DNA of 18,972 bases from Candidatus Tepidiaquacellales bacterium UBA2330 (GCA_002344965.1 DDUU01000006.1:1-18972), one strand, 5' to 3'. Counted from the first letter of the stretch, positions 1 to 7,729 are shown. Numbers and translations are program-made. The notes: generated by a model from the sequence alone, not told the origin.

Positions 1-287
1 CTGCCGCATCCATTGAGTCTCCCGAATAAACCGGAACCCGGAATTGTAAACTAAATTTATTGCGGGGACTCAATGGGATAAAAAGGGATAAAAAAACTCC
101 TGTTGCATCCATTGAGTCTCCCGCATAAACCGGAACCCGGATTTTTAAACTAAATTTATTGCAGAGAATATATAGGATAAAAAGGATAAAAAAACTCCTG
201 CCGCATCCATTGAGTCTCCCGCATAAACCGGAACCAGGAATTATAAACTAAATTTTTCGCGGGGACTCAATGGGATTTAAAGGGATA
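1..287. repeat. Tandem repeat, 98-99 bp unit, about 3 copies
   Basis: Three head-to-tail copies begin at 1, 100 and 198, so the periods are 99 and 98 bp; the third ends near 287 against a terminator. The array probably continues to the left of the window. Copies 1 and 3 each carry an inverted pair, CCATTGAGT (10-18 and 207-215) and ACTCAATGG (68-76 and 265-273), about 49 nt apart, flanked by further near-complementary bases. The middle copy keeps the left arm but its right arm has decayed to an unrelated AT-rich string. No open reading frame runs through the units. This looks like an extragenic repeat family able to fold into a hairpin; its function is unknown. Confidence 0.85.
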
Positions 288-289
288 AA

Positions 290-326
290 AAAAACTTCTC
301 ACATTTTTACACAATGAGAAGTTTTT
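290..326 (-). terminator. Rho-independent terminator of the pnp-STAS transcript
   Basis: Perfect 12-bp arms, AAAAACTTCTCA at 290-301 and its complement at 315-326, enclose a 13-nt loop. On the minus strand the stem runs into a T-rich stretch, 22 bp past the STAS stop codon. It may also work for plus-strand transcripts, because a T-run follows on that side too. Confidence 0.75.
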
Positions 327-347
327 ATATACGTAAAGATAGGAATG

Positions 348-653
348 TTATTTTATTTCAAAGACTCTGTCAAGTCTTGCGATCTTCATAAGTTCTTCAA
401 CATTTTTATTTACATTTATCAGCATCAGTTTTCTGTTTTTATCCCTTTCGATTCTTTCTGAAAAAAGAAGAACGGATAATCCAGAACTGTCGCATTTTGT
501 AACGTCTTTAAGATCTATTATGAACTGATTAGTAATTTCCTTTTGAAGAAACACAAGTTCAGTCTTCAGCTGAGCCGCTATACTCTGATCAAGCGATTTA
601 GCTTCCAGCTTGAATATTGTTTTGTCCTCCTGTTTGTCTATTTCGAATTTCAT
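348..653 (-). CDS. STAS-domain anti-sigma factor antagonist
   Basis: This 101-residue protein is a single STAS domain, the usual size for SpoIIAA/RsbV-type antagonists. Such proteins bind an anti-sigma kinase when unphosphorylated and release its sigma factor or other partner. The hallmark is the hydrophobic strand FIIDLKDVTKCDSSGLSVLL (residues 44-63): the DSSG at 55-58 holds the serine that the cognate kinase phosphorylates in this family. The ATG overlaps the pnp stop codon (ATGA), so translation is probably coupled to PNPase. No kinase or phosphatase partner lies in the window, so the regulon is unknown. The assignment to the family is firm; the identity of the partner is open. Confidence 0.9.
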   Translation of the reverse strand: MKFEIDKQEDKTIFKLEAKSLDQSIAAQLKTELVFLQKEITNQFIIDLKDVTKCDSSGLSVLLFSERIERDKNRKLMLINVNKNVEELMKIARLDRVFEIK

Positions 654-2767
654 TTTGCGTTTTCCTTTGGTTTAGCCGGCGCAGATTCTTTCGGTAATAA
701 GATCTTTCTGCTTAATTTTAATTTTCCGGAATCATCAATTCCAAGCAGTTTCACCTGTACCTTCTGTCCGAATTTTAAAACGTCCTCTACTTTGAGGACT
801 CTCTTGTTGTCAATTTCGGAAATGTGAAGAAGTCCTTCTTTACCCGGTAGTATTTCTACAAACGCTCCGAAATCTTTTATGCCTTTTACGGTGCCGTCAT
901 ATATCTTTCCTATTTCAGGAACTTCCGTAAGTCCTGCTATCATTTTTCTTGCGATCTCCGCCTGCGTATGATCCACAGCAGCGATCGTTACTTTACCTTC
1001 ATCATCAATATCAATTTCGGCTCCGGATTCTGCAATAATGCTTCTGATAGTCTTTCCTCCCGGTCCGATTACAGCACCTATCATTTCTCTCGGAACTGTC
1101 ATAGAATAAAGATGCGGCGCGTATCTGGAAATGGATTCTCTTGCTGTAGTCAGCGTACCGCTCATCACATTCAGTATGTGAAGTCTTCCTTCTTTCGCCT
1201 GTTCAAGAGCTCTCTCCATTACTTCAAAAGAAATTCCTCTGATCTTAATATCCATCTGAATTGCCGTAATGCCGTCGGCTGTTCCTGCAACTTTAAAATC
1301 CATATCTCCGAAGTGATCCTCGTCACCGAGTATATCGGAAAGTATTGCAACTTTATCATTTTCCTTAATAAGTCCCATTGCAATTCCGGCAACCGGTTTT
1401 TTTAATTTCACGCCGGCATCCATTAAAGCCAGCGAACCTGCGCAGACTGTTGCCATTGAAGATGAACCGTTTGATTCCAGTATATCCGAAACTATTCTTA
1501 TAGAATAAGGAAATTCCTCTTCACCAGGCAGTAAATTTTTAAGCGCTCTTTCTGCAAGATTTCCGTGACCGATCTCTCTTCTTCCCGGACCCGGTCTTCC
1601 TCCTACTTCACCAGTGCTGAATGGCGGAAAGTTATAATGCAGCATAAATCTTTTGGTTGTCATTTCTTTCAAACCCTCTATCATCTGTTCGTCTCTTTTT
1701 GTGCCGAGAGTAACAGTCGTAAGACTCTGCGTCTGACCTCTTGTAAAAAGCGCTGAACCGTGTGTCCTCGGCAAAATTCCGACTTCACATGTAATGTTCC
1801 TTATATCCTTAAGTCCTCTTCCGTCAAGTCTTTTACTTCCGTCGAGCACCATTGCTCTGAGTATATCATACTGTATATCATGAATAATATTTCCGATCTT
1901 CTTTTCCTGCTCAGGATATTTTTCAATTAAAGCGTTTACGGCTTTATCAAAGATCTCTCTGTTTTTAAAACTTCTTTCCTCTTTGGTTAATATAGTATGA
2001 GTAACGGTTTTAATATCTTCTGCGCAAAGCGCTGTTACTTCCGCAGTAATTTCAGAATCATCTTCTTCCGGAAGTAGCTCTCTTTTGGCTTTTCCGCATT
2101 CGGCTGCAAACTCAAGCTGAAACCCGCAAAGCTGTGCAATAAATTTATGTCCGAATTTGATCGCTTCTATAATTTCAGATTCAGAAATCTCTTTGGCTTC
2201 ACCTTCCACCATCATTATCGAATCCACCGTCCCTGCGATGGTGATATCAAAATCACCTTCTTCGATCTGTCTGTGAGTTGGGTTTAAAATGAACTCGCCA
2301 TTGATGCGCGTTACTCTTACTTCAGAGATCGGAGTGTCAAAAGGAATGTCGGAAATCAGCAATGCAGCTGAACCGCCGGTTGCCGCTATTACATCTGCGT
2401 CATATTCTCCGTCTGAAGAATACACCGAACATAAAAGCTGAACTTCATTAAAAAAACCTTCCGGAAACATCGGTCTGATCGGCCTGTCTATAAGTCTTGA
2501 GGAAAGAATTTCCTTCTCTGTCGGTCTTCCTTCTCTTTTAAAAAATCCGCCCGGGATCTTTCCGGCAGAAGCAGTCTTTTCCCTGTAATCAACTGTCAAC
2601 GGGAAAAAATCCTGACCTGGTTTTGCAGTGTCTGCAGCTGTAACAGTGCAGAGCACATAATTATCATCAACTGAAATCCATACAGCTCCGTTTGCCTGTT
2701 TCGCAAGCTTTCCCGACTCAAGTGTTAATTTTCTTCCGCCTATTTCTATGCTCTTTGTAATTGTCAT
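650..2767 (-). CDS. pnp: Polyribonucleotide nucleotidyltransferase (PNPase)
   Basis: PNPase degrades RNA 3' to 5' by phosphorolysis, releasing nucleoside diphosphates, and is a trimer in the cytoplasm. The 705 residues match the normal length. Two RNase PH-like domains cover roughly residues 1-550, with the typical SNGSSSMATVCAGSLALMDA block and the acidic GDEDHFGDMDFKVAGT site of the second, catalytic domain. A KH domain follows (about 558-617) with its IGPGGK loop, then an S1 domain (about 618-688, GTVKGIKDFGAFVEI), and a short Lys/Pro-rich tail. The gene begins 12 bp after rpsO and its stop overlaps the start of the STAS gene. The rpsO-pnp pair is conserved across bacteria. No strong Shine-Dalgarno is visible. 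Confidence 0.98.
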   Translation of the reverse strand: MTITKSIEIGGRKLTLESGKLAKQANGAVWISVDDNYVLCTVTAADTAKPGQDFFPLTVDYREKTASAGKIPGGFFKREGRPTEKEILSSRLIDRPIRPMFPEGFFNEVQLLCSVYSSDGEYDADVIAATGGSAALLISDIPFDTPISEVRVTRINGEFILNPTHRQIEEGDFDITIAGTVDSIMMVEGEAKEISESEIIEAIKFGHKFIAQLCGFQLEFAAECGKAKRELLPEEDDSEITAEVTALCAEDIKTVTHTILTKEERSFKNREIFDKAVNALIEKYPEQEKKIGNIIHDIQYDILRAMVLDGSKRLDGRGLKDIRNITCEVGILPRTHGSALFTRGQTQSLTTVTLGTKRDEQMIEGLKEMTTKRFMLHYNFPPFSTGEVGGRPGPGRREIGHGNLAERALKNLLPGEEEFPYSIRIVSDILESNGSSSMATVCAGSLALMDAGVKLKKPVAGIAMGLIKENDKVAILSDILGDEDHFGDMDFKVAGTADGITAIQMDIKIRGISFEVMERALEQAKEGRLHILNVMSGTLTTARESISRYAPHLYSMTVPREMIGAVIGPGGKTIRSIIAESGAEIDIDDEGKVTIAAVDHTQAEIARKMIAGLTEVPEIGKIYDGTVKGIKDFGAFVEILPGKEGLLHISEIDNKRVLKVEDVLKFGQKVQVKLLGIDDSGKLKLSRKILLPKESAPAKPKENAK

Positions 2768-2779
2768 TTATTCAATCTA

Positions 2780-3052
2780 TTATTTTCTAATCTCTAATTC
2801 TTTTATGATGGCTCTGTATCTCTGAACATCTTTGTTCTCCAGATATCTTAAAAGTTTTCTTCTCTTTCCGACCATCTTAAGCAATCCTCTTCTTGAGTGA
2901 TTGTCTTTTTTATATTTGCTGAAATGATCCGCTGACAGTTCATTGATTCTCTTAGTGAGAATTGCAACCTGAACTTCAGTCTTTCCGGAATCCTTATCGG
3001 AACTTCCGAATTTTGCTACAATCTCCTGTTTCGTTTCTTTTGATAAAGGCAT
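2780..3052 (-). CDS. rpsO: 30S ribosomal protein S15
   Basis: S15 is a primary binder of 16S rRNA in the platform of the small subunit and takes part in an inter-subunit bridge. The 90-residue length is typical, and the sequence carries the family signature: GKTEVQVAILTKRINELSAD near residues 23-42, the HSRRGLLKMVGKRRKLLRYL block, and the YRAIIKELEIRK end. It lies 21 bp after ribF and 12 bp before pnp on the same strand, so the three are most likely co-transcribed. In other bacteria S15 can repress its own mRNA through a leader structure; I could not identify one here. Confidence 0.98.
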   Translation of the reverse strand: MPLSKETKQEIVAKFGSSDKDSGKTEVQVAILTKRINELSADHFSKYKKDNHSRRGLLKMVGKRRKLLRYLENKDVQRYRAIIKELEIRK

Positions 3053-3073
3053 TTCTGTTTATTTGATTTTTTA

Positions 3074-4018
3074 TTAATTAATTTTTAATCTTGAAAAAAT
3101 TTCTTCTGTTTTTAATTTATCATTCGCCATCTGAACTTTTAACTCATTCACGCTGTCAAATTTCATTTCTTTCCGTAAATACTCTGTAAACTTTATCTTA
3201 ATTTTATTTCCGTATATTTCCCTGTCAAACTCAAAAAGGTTAACTTCTATCTTGATAGATTCATCATCAGTTACGGTCGGGTTTTTGCCAATGCTCAGCA
3301 TTCCGAAATATTCATTGCCGTCCGTTTCAGCAGTGACAGCATACACACCGATCGCAGGGATCAGTTTAAATTCGCTGTCCGGCTGTATGTTTGCCGTAGG
3401 ATATCCAAGCTCTCTTCCTAATTTTTTTCCTTCGACGACTGTACCTGTCAAAGTATATTCTCTACCTAGAAGCGCAGCGGCTTTTATAGTCTCGCCGGAT
3501 TCGAGTAAATGTCTTACCGCAGTGCTGCTCACATGCTGTCCTTCAGGTTTATACTCTTCCACTTTATCAATATTAAAATCATATTCTTTTGAAAGTACTG
3601 TCAGAGTATCGAAATTACCTTCCCTGTTCTTCCCGAACATATGATCATAACCTAGAATCAGATCACTCATACCGATTTTTTTGATGAGATAATTTACATA
3701 AAATTCCTCAGCTTTTGTTTCTGAAAATTCTTTTGTAAAATTGATCACATAAGTTATATCAATACCGAGATCTCTGAATATCTCAAGCTTTTCATCAAGA
3801 GTGGTAAGTATCTTAATATCTTTTCCGCGGTTTTTTAAAACTATCTGCGGATGCGGCTCAAATGTGATAAGAACGCTTCGGTAATTTTTTGAAGTCTTTA
3901 CTGAATTAATTTTATCTATGATCTTCCTGTGTCCGAGATGTACACCGTCAAAAGTACCGACTGTTAAAGCAGTCTTCCGGTCAAAACTAAAATCATTTAT
4001 ATCCTTTATGATCTTCAA
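3074..4018 (-). CDS. ribF: Bifunctional riboflavin kinase / FAD synthetase
   Basis: RibF phosphorylates riboflavin to FMN and then adenylylates FMN to FAD. The N-terminal adenylyltransferase domain shows TVGTFDGVHLGHRK with the nucleotide-binding HLGH at residues 27-30 and the SSTAVR motif that follows the flavin region. The C-terminal riboflavin kinase domain shows GKKLGRELGYPTANI, whose PTAN binds substrate and metal, and ends with the usual YLRKEMKFDSVNEL helix. At 314 residues it is full length. The start is TTG: the frame upstream runs into a stop within seven codons with no ATG, and the protein from the TTG aligns with the normal RibF N-terminus. It precedes rpsO by 21 bp. Confidence 0.96.
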   Translation of the reverse strand: MKIIKDINDFSFDRKTALTVGTFDGVHLGHRKIIDKINSVKTSKNYRSVLITFEPHPQIVLKNRGKDIKILTTLDEKLEIFRDLGIDITYVINFTKEFSETKAEEFYVNYLIKKIGMSDLILGYDHMFGKNREGNFDTLTVLSKEYDFNIDKVEEYKPEGQHVSSTAVRHLLESGETIKAAALLGREYTLTGTVVEGKKLGRELGYPTANIQPDSEFKLIPAIGVYAVTAETDGNEYFGMLSIGKNPTVTDDESIKIEVNLFEFDREIYGNKIKIKFTEYLRKEMKFDSVNELKVQMANDKLKTEEIFSRLKIN

Positions 4019-4093
4019 AGCCGAACAGACAAATGATTATTTAACATTATAAAGATAAGAACAGAAGATAAATTCAGCATAGGAATTAATAAT

Positions 4094-4579
4094 TTAACCT
4101 AAAGCTTCAACAGCTTCTTTCAGCTTGTCAAATTTAACCTGAACTCCGGGGTTTTCGGTGATCTCCATATATGTGATTTCACCTTCTTTGTTTATCAGCA
4201 CTACTGCTCTCTTTGCTGTTTCTTTTTGCTCGTGAGCAAAAACATCATGCACAAGTCCTAATTTTTTTATAACTTCTCTGTTAAAATCCGAAAGCAACGG
4301 ATATTTAATTCCTTTAGTTTTTGCAAATTCCTTTTGTACAAAGGTACCGTCTGTGCTAATTCCTAACACTTCAAGATCTTTTGATGCAAAATCACCGAGT
4401 GAATCGGAGATAGTGCAGTTCTGTTCTGAGCAGACTCCCGTAAATGCCATAGGGAAAAATACGAGAAGTACGTTTTTCTTTCCTTTGAAATCGCTTATGG
4501 AATATTTTTTAACTTCGTCTGAATGAGAGAATGAATTCAATGAAAATTCCGGGATCATATCCCCTGTTTTTATAGTCAT
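4094..4579 (-). CDS. Peroxiredoxin, AhpE/BCP-like
   Basis: This is a thiol peroxidase of the AhpC/TSA superfamily that reduces H2O2 or organic peroxides. The 161 residues contain the active-site pattern P-x3-T-x2-C in FFPMAFTGVC, placing the peroxidatic cysteine at C50. A second cysteine at C55 gives a C-x4-C spacing like that of the resolving cysteine in BCP/PrxQ enzymes. The FPMAFTGVC sequence itself is closest to AhpE-type proteins, so the choice between a one-Cys and an atypical two-Cys mechanism is open. It lies 75 bp upstream of ribF with no obvious terminator between, and may share its transcript. Thioredoxin elsewhere in the window is a plausible reductant (inference). Confidence 0.92.
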   Translation of the reverse strand: MTIKTGDMIPEFSLNSFSHSDEVKKYSISDFKGKKNVLLVFFPMAFTGVCSEQNCTISDSLGDFASKDLEVLGISTDGTFVQKEFAKTKGIKYPLLSDFNREVIKKLGLVHDVFAHEQKETAKRAVVLINKEGEITYMEITENPGVQVKFDKLKEAVEALG

Positions 4580-4621
4580 ATATTAATTTAATATTGTTTT
4601 TTACCGGTTTTAAGAATTGAG

Positions 4622-4650
4622 AAGATAAGTATTTGAGTTTTTATTAACAA
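4622..4650 (-). promoter_or_regulatory. Candidate promoter of the peroxiredoxin-ribF-rpsO-pnp cluster
   Basis: On the minus strand TTGTTA (4645-4650) and TATCTT (4622-4627) are separated by exactly 17 bp, each matching the sigma-70 consensus at 4 of 6 positions. The -10 ends 43 bp before the ATG. In AT-rich DNA such matches arise by chance, so this is only a candidate. Confidence 0.28.
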
Positions 4651-4769
4651 TCCGAATTTATTTTCCGGAGGCATATGTGATTTCGAAGAGCTAATCTTCC
4701 GGTTAAATTATATTGAAGAATATCATCAAATTTCCATATCTATTTTTTTTTGAAAAACACTGATAAAAA

Positions 4770-5040
4770 GATTACACGGATTTTTCAGAACTTAAATCCG
4801 TAACCCGTAACTTGTAATTGTCAGAATCACGAATTGAACGGATTAAAGGATTACACGGATTTTTCAGAACTTAAATCCGTAACCCGTAACTCGTAATTGT
4901 CAGAATCACGGATTGAACGGATTAAAGGTTTACACGGATTTTTCAGAACTTAATTCCGTAATTCGTAACTCGTAATTGTCAGAATCACGGATTGAACGGA
5001 TTAAAGGATTACACAGATTTTTCATAAATTAAATTTGTAA
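4770..5040. repeat. Tandem repeat, 79-bp unit, 3 copies plus a decayed fourth
   Basis: Copies start at 4770, 4849, 4928 and 5007, exactly 79 bp apart. Copies 1 and 2 differ at two positions and copies 2 and 3 at about four; the fourth agrees only over its first 20 or so bases and then diverges. In the first two copies ACGGATTT and AAATCCGT form a perfect 8-bp inverted pair separated by 10 nt. The unit is rich in ACGGATT words, a style of extragenic repeat common in Bacteroidota-related genomes. It is non-coding in all frames I followed. Confidence 0.9.
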
Positions 5041-5184
5041 TTTGAAATTATTAAACCGCCTTGGAGAAAGTATAATATAGTAGAAACAGTAATCAGCAAC
5101 AGATTTTTCATAAATTAAATTTGTAATTTGAAATTATTAAACCGCCTTGGAGAAAGTATAATATAGTAGAAACAGTAATCAGCA
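5013..5184. repeat. Perfect 86-bp direct duplication
   Basis: The segments 5013-5098 and 5099-5184 are identical by eye over all 86 bases and abut directly. The unit begins inside the decayed fourth copy of the 79-bp array, so this is a second, independent and more recent duplication laid on the edge of the first. Identity without any substitution suggests recent slippage or unequal exchange, or an assembly artefact. Confidence 0.92.
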
Positions 5185-5303
5185 ATGGTTATATTGCTGA
5201 CAAAAGTTTTTAATGCATCAGATTTTAATCTTTTCAAAAAAAATAAAATTGTTTTGAAATTTATGTTTGAACCTGCAATGACAGAATACTGTTGCAGTCT
5301 GCA

Positions 5304-5331
5304 TTGACAAATCATTTCGCTGTCGTAAAAC
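5304..5331 (+). promoter_or_regulatory. Candidate promoter of the exported propeller gene
   Basis: A perfect TTGACA at 5304-5309 is followed after 16 bp by TAAAAC (5326-5331), a poor -10. The start codon lies 17 bp further on. The -35 match is good but the pair as a whole is weak. Confidence 0.27.
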
Positions 5332-5348
5332 AAATTCAAACAACTTAA

Positions 5349-6401
5349 GTGAAAGAATTAATAAGAATCTTCGGTCCATTGATCGCCATTATAATTTTCT
5401 TAAACGTATATCACGAATCATCCGAAGGAATGCTGAGCGTAGGAAACTATCCCGTGTGGATGAAAGACGCTTCAGGTAACAGAACAGATCAGACTTCAGG
5501 TATGACTTATGCCGGCTCTGAAAACGGATATAAAACTTTTATAGCGTGTGATGATATCGGAAAGATTAACCGTATCCGCGTAAATGAAAATACAAATCCT
5601 CCGGAACTCGAGATCACTGAAATTAAATATTCGGCGGAAGTGCAGACTCTCTTTGATAAATTTAAGAAAACCGATATGGAAGATATTTATTATGATAAGG
5701 AAAACAGTAAAATTTACTTAGCGATCGAGGGACATGAATACAGCTCCTACGATCCTGAAATATATAAGAAGAAGGAAGGCGTTTACGAACTGACATACAA
5801 TAAAGACATTCTTACATTTGATTCGCTGCTGACTATCAGACGGCTTAAATTACCCGAAGAGGTATATAAAAACACTTATGATAATATCAGCTTCGAAGGA
5901 ATAGCACTCACTGAAAATTATTTATTTCTCGGTCTTGAAAATCTTCAGGACTCTGTGAATATTTTTACTGACAGCACTCTGATCTATATTATAGACCGGA
6001 AGTCAAAGGAATTAGTAAAGACAGTTAATACCCGCAATGAAAAGATCAGCACAATCTGCGGTTTGTATGCAGTCGATGATTATAATCTGATCGGAGTGGA
6101 CAGAAATGCAAGAAGAATGTTTTATATAACTTTTGATAAAGAATTTAATATCATAAACACTGATCTCGAAGAAATGGATCTTATGATACCCGGTCACAAA
6201 GACATAAATAAAGTACTTGGCATTGCAGTAGAGTCGGTTACCATGGATGAAGACGGGAATGTTTACTGCGCTACTGATCCGTGGAAAGATTTTTATAAAC
6301 CTGATCTTACCGAAAGAAAAAAGCTTTCACAGGATGAACTGAATAACTTCTTTGAAAACGTTCCGATTATGTATAAGTTTAAAAAGGTGATAAAGAAATG
6401 A
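5349..6401 (+). CDS. Predicted exported beta-propeller protein, esterase-like phytase type (tentative)
   Basis: The 350-residue protein starts with a hydrophobic segment (about residues 7-20, IFGPLIAIIIFL) after a short charged end, a signal peptide or membrane anchor. The rest has repeated strand-rich blocks. MEDIYYDKENSKIYLAIEG and ISFEGIALTENYLFLGLEN resemble the repeats of propeller families annotated as esterase-like activity of phytase or SdiA-regulated proteins. I recognise no catalytic motif, so a hydrolase function is not claimed. The start is GTG; the only nearby ATG (residue 28) would remove the export signal, which favours the GTG. No Shine-Dalgarno is evident. The stop codon overlaps the ATG of the YjbQ gene, so the two are one operon. 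Confidence 0.6.
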   Translation: MKELIRIFGPLIAIIIFLNVYHESSEGMLSVGNYPVWMKDASGNRTDQTSGMTYAGSENGYKTFIACDDIGKINRIRVNENTNPPELEITEIKYSAEVQTLFDKFKKTDMEDIYYDKENSKIYLAIEGHEYSSYDPEIYKKKEGVYELTYNKDILTFDSLLTIRRLKLPEEVYKNTYDNISFEGIALTENYLFLGLENLQDSVNIFTDSTLIYIIDRKSKELVKTVNTRNEKISTICGLYAVDDYNLIGVDRNARRMFYITFDKEFNIINTDLEEMDLMIPGHKDINKVLGIAVESVTMDEDGNVYCATDPWKDFYKPDLTERKKLSQDELNNFFENVPIMYKFKKVIKK

Positions 6402-6814
6402 AGCATTACAGAAAAGAGCTCTGGTTTGAAACCGGTAAAAGAAGGGAGCTGATAAATATCACATCTGAAATTCAGCAATGCCTGACGGAAAGCGGAATAA
6501 AGGAAGGTCTGCTTCTCTGCAACGCAATGCACATCACATCAAGCATCTTCATAAATGACGATGAATCCGGACTGCATCAGGATATTGAAAAATGGCTGGA
6601 AGGACTTGCTCCCGAAAAGCCGCATTCGCAGTATCTTCATAATTCGTTTGAAGATAATGCCGACGCTCATTTAAAAAGAACGATCATGGGCAGAGAAGCC
6701 GTCGTGGCAGTTACAAACGGGAGACTTGATTTCGGACCTTGGGAACAAATATTCTACGGCGAGTTTGACGGGAAAAGGAAAAAGAGAGTTCTCGTAAAGA
6801 TCATAGGAGAGTGA
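6398..6814 (+). CDS. YjbQ/UPF0047 family protein, secondary thiamine-phosphate synthase-like
   Basis: The 138-residue length and motif order fit the YjbQ family: a core strand ending in AMHITSSIFINDDESG (H45 and T47 correspond to the family's H-T-S block), LHQDIEKWL, YLHNSFEDNADAHLKRTIMG with H80 and H90, then TNGRLDFGPWEQIFYGEF. Members can show weak thiamine-phosphate synthase activity, but their true physiological role is unsettled. The conserved histidines and acidic residues are present. The ATG overlaps the upstream stop (ATGA), and AAGGTGA about 8 bases before it is a reasonable ribosome binding site. Coupling of a cytosolic YjbQ to an exported propeller protein is not explained by the sequence. 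Confidence 0.9.
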   Translation: MKHYRKELWFETGKRRELINITSEIQQCLTESGIKEGLLLCNAMHITSSIFINDDESGLHQDIEKWLEGLAPEKPHSQYLHNSFEDNADAHLKRTIMGREAVVAVTNGRLDFGPWEQIFYGEFDGKRKKRVLVKIIGE

Positions 6815-6830
6815 TCCGTAAATAAAAATG

Positions 6831-6885
6831 CGGACTCTGAAAATAACATACTTCTGTAACACACTTCCGTAAGATTCAAAGTCCG
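6831..6885. terminator. Convergent terminator between yjbQ and the lipoprotein gene
   Basis: CGGACTCTGAA (6831-6841) pairs with TTCAAAGTCCG (6875-6885), 10 of 11 positions matching. The intervening 33 nt contain a direct repeat of ACTTCYGTAA. On the plus strand a T7 run follows at 6892-6898. It lies between the ends of two converging genes and could serve both. The long loop lowers confidence. Confidence 0.5.
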
Positions 6886-6896
6886 GGAAAATTTTT

Positions 6897-7646
6897 TTAC
6901 TTCATATATTTTTTTGCTTCTTTCATTATCGAATCAATCTGTTCCATGCCTTTACCGTCGGAGTTAATGCTTCTGAAATTCACATCGGACGGAATTTCAA
7001 ATTCATTTGAAGAAAAATCCGGATTAGTTTTAAATTCTGTTGCAGTCGCCATAAACTGTGGAGATTTAATTCTCATCACATACATTTTATTATTTATGGA
7101 GAGCTGCGTTCCGTTTCCGGTGTCATATATATCACAGTTTCTGCCAAGAATGTTTTCCGATCCGACAATTTTTTTATCCGCAAGATATGATGCAAACTCC
7201 TTAGGATCAGTAATAGTCTCTCCGGACTGTTTCTGCTTATTGTAATCCTGAATATTTGTTTTCACGCCCATTTTCTTTCCTTTGATTTCAGTAACCGTGA
7301 ACACAAAATTATCGATAATATAAACATGATTTTTATTTGGCATACCCATTATTTCAGTGTTAATGATTTGTTTGAGTTTTTTTCCGCTTCTGTACATTGT
7401 CATATCACCGTTCATGGCTCCCTCCAGTTTAAAGGTAATTATAAAGTCATCCGATAGATCACTATCACCTGAAGAAGTACCTTCTGTATTTTCCTTTTTT
7501 TCCTCAGCGACATTTTCCTTTTCATTTTTTTCAATTCCGGTTTTCGTTTCATCCTTGCTGCAAGAATAAAATGTTAATACAAATAATGTCAGCATAAGAA
7601 GAATAATTTTCAGCTTAAACAAATCGATGAAAATTTTTAAGTTCAT
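6897..7646 (-). CDS. Predicted lipoprotein with LolA/DUF4412-like domain
   Basis: This 249-residue protein carries a lipoprotein signal peptide: a hydrophobic run (residues 14-26) ending in FYSC with C29 as the lipidated cysteine. A Lys/Glu/Ser-rich linker follows (about 30-65). The remaining domain has alternating strands: a start like FIITFKLEGAMNGDMTMYRS, a central IIDNFVFTVTEIKGKKMG, then GRNCDIYDTGNGTQLSINNK and a final FEIPSDVNF. This layout resembles DUF4412/LolA-like outer-membrane lipoprotein-carrier folds, where a half-barrel reports or binds lipid; the match is by pattern only. It is monocistronic, between the thioredoxin terminator and a convergent terminator. The lipoprotein call is firm and the domain call tentative. 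Confidence 0.75.
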   Translation of the reverse strand: MNLKIFIDLFKLKIILLMLTLFVLTFYSCSKDETKTGIEKNEKENVAEEKKENTEGTSSGDSDLSDDFIITFKLEGAMNGDMTMYRSGKKLKQIINTEIMGMPNKNHVYIIDNFVFTVTEIKGKKMGVKTNIQDYNKQKQSGETITDPKEFASYLADKKIVGSENILGRNCDIYDTGNGTQLSINNKMYVMRIKSPQFMATATEFKTNPDFSSNEFEIPSDVNFRSINSDGKGMEQIDSIMKEAKKYMK

Positions 7647-7678
7647 AATAATAAATTAGATTAGATTAAAATAAAAAC

Positions 7679-7704
7679 GGGATTTTACTTAAATGTAAAA
7701 TCCC
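7679..7704 (-). terminator. Rho-independent terminator of the dnaE-trxA transcript
   Basis: GGGATTTTAC (7679-7688) and its exact complement (7695-7704) enclose a 6-nt loop. On the minus strand the stem is followed by a T-rich run (TTTTTATTTTAAT). It lies 26 bp past the trxA stop codon and 33 bp before the lipoprotein start. Confidence 0.78.
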
Positions 7705-7729
7705 TGTTTCAAAAATTCTGATTATATTT

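Noticed and set aside
1..287. Possible CRISPR array
   Set aside because: The repeated part is the whole 98-99 bp unit without unique spacers, and no cas genes are present.
968..1405. 145-codon frame opposite pnp
   Set aside because: It is a shadow of the pnp coding sequence, with a residue composition unlike a real protein.
4770..5184. Possible CRISPR array or replication-origin iterons
   Set aside because: Units are contiguous with no spacers, periods are 79 and 86 bp, and no replication initiator gene or DnaA-box cluster was seen.
5185..5307. Plus-strand 40-codon frame starting just after the duplication
   Set aside because: No ribosome binding site, no recognisable protein and a chance-like composition in AT-rich DNA.
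5115..5339. Minus-strand 74-codon open frame
   Set aside because: It runs through the second copy of the 86-bp repeat and has no family resemblance; the open frame follows from repeat composition.
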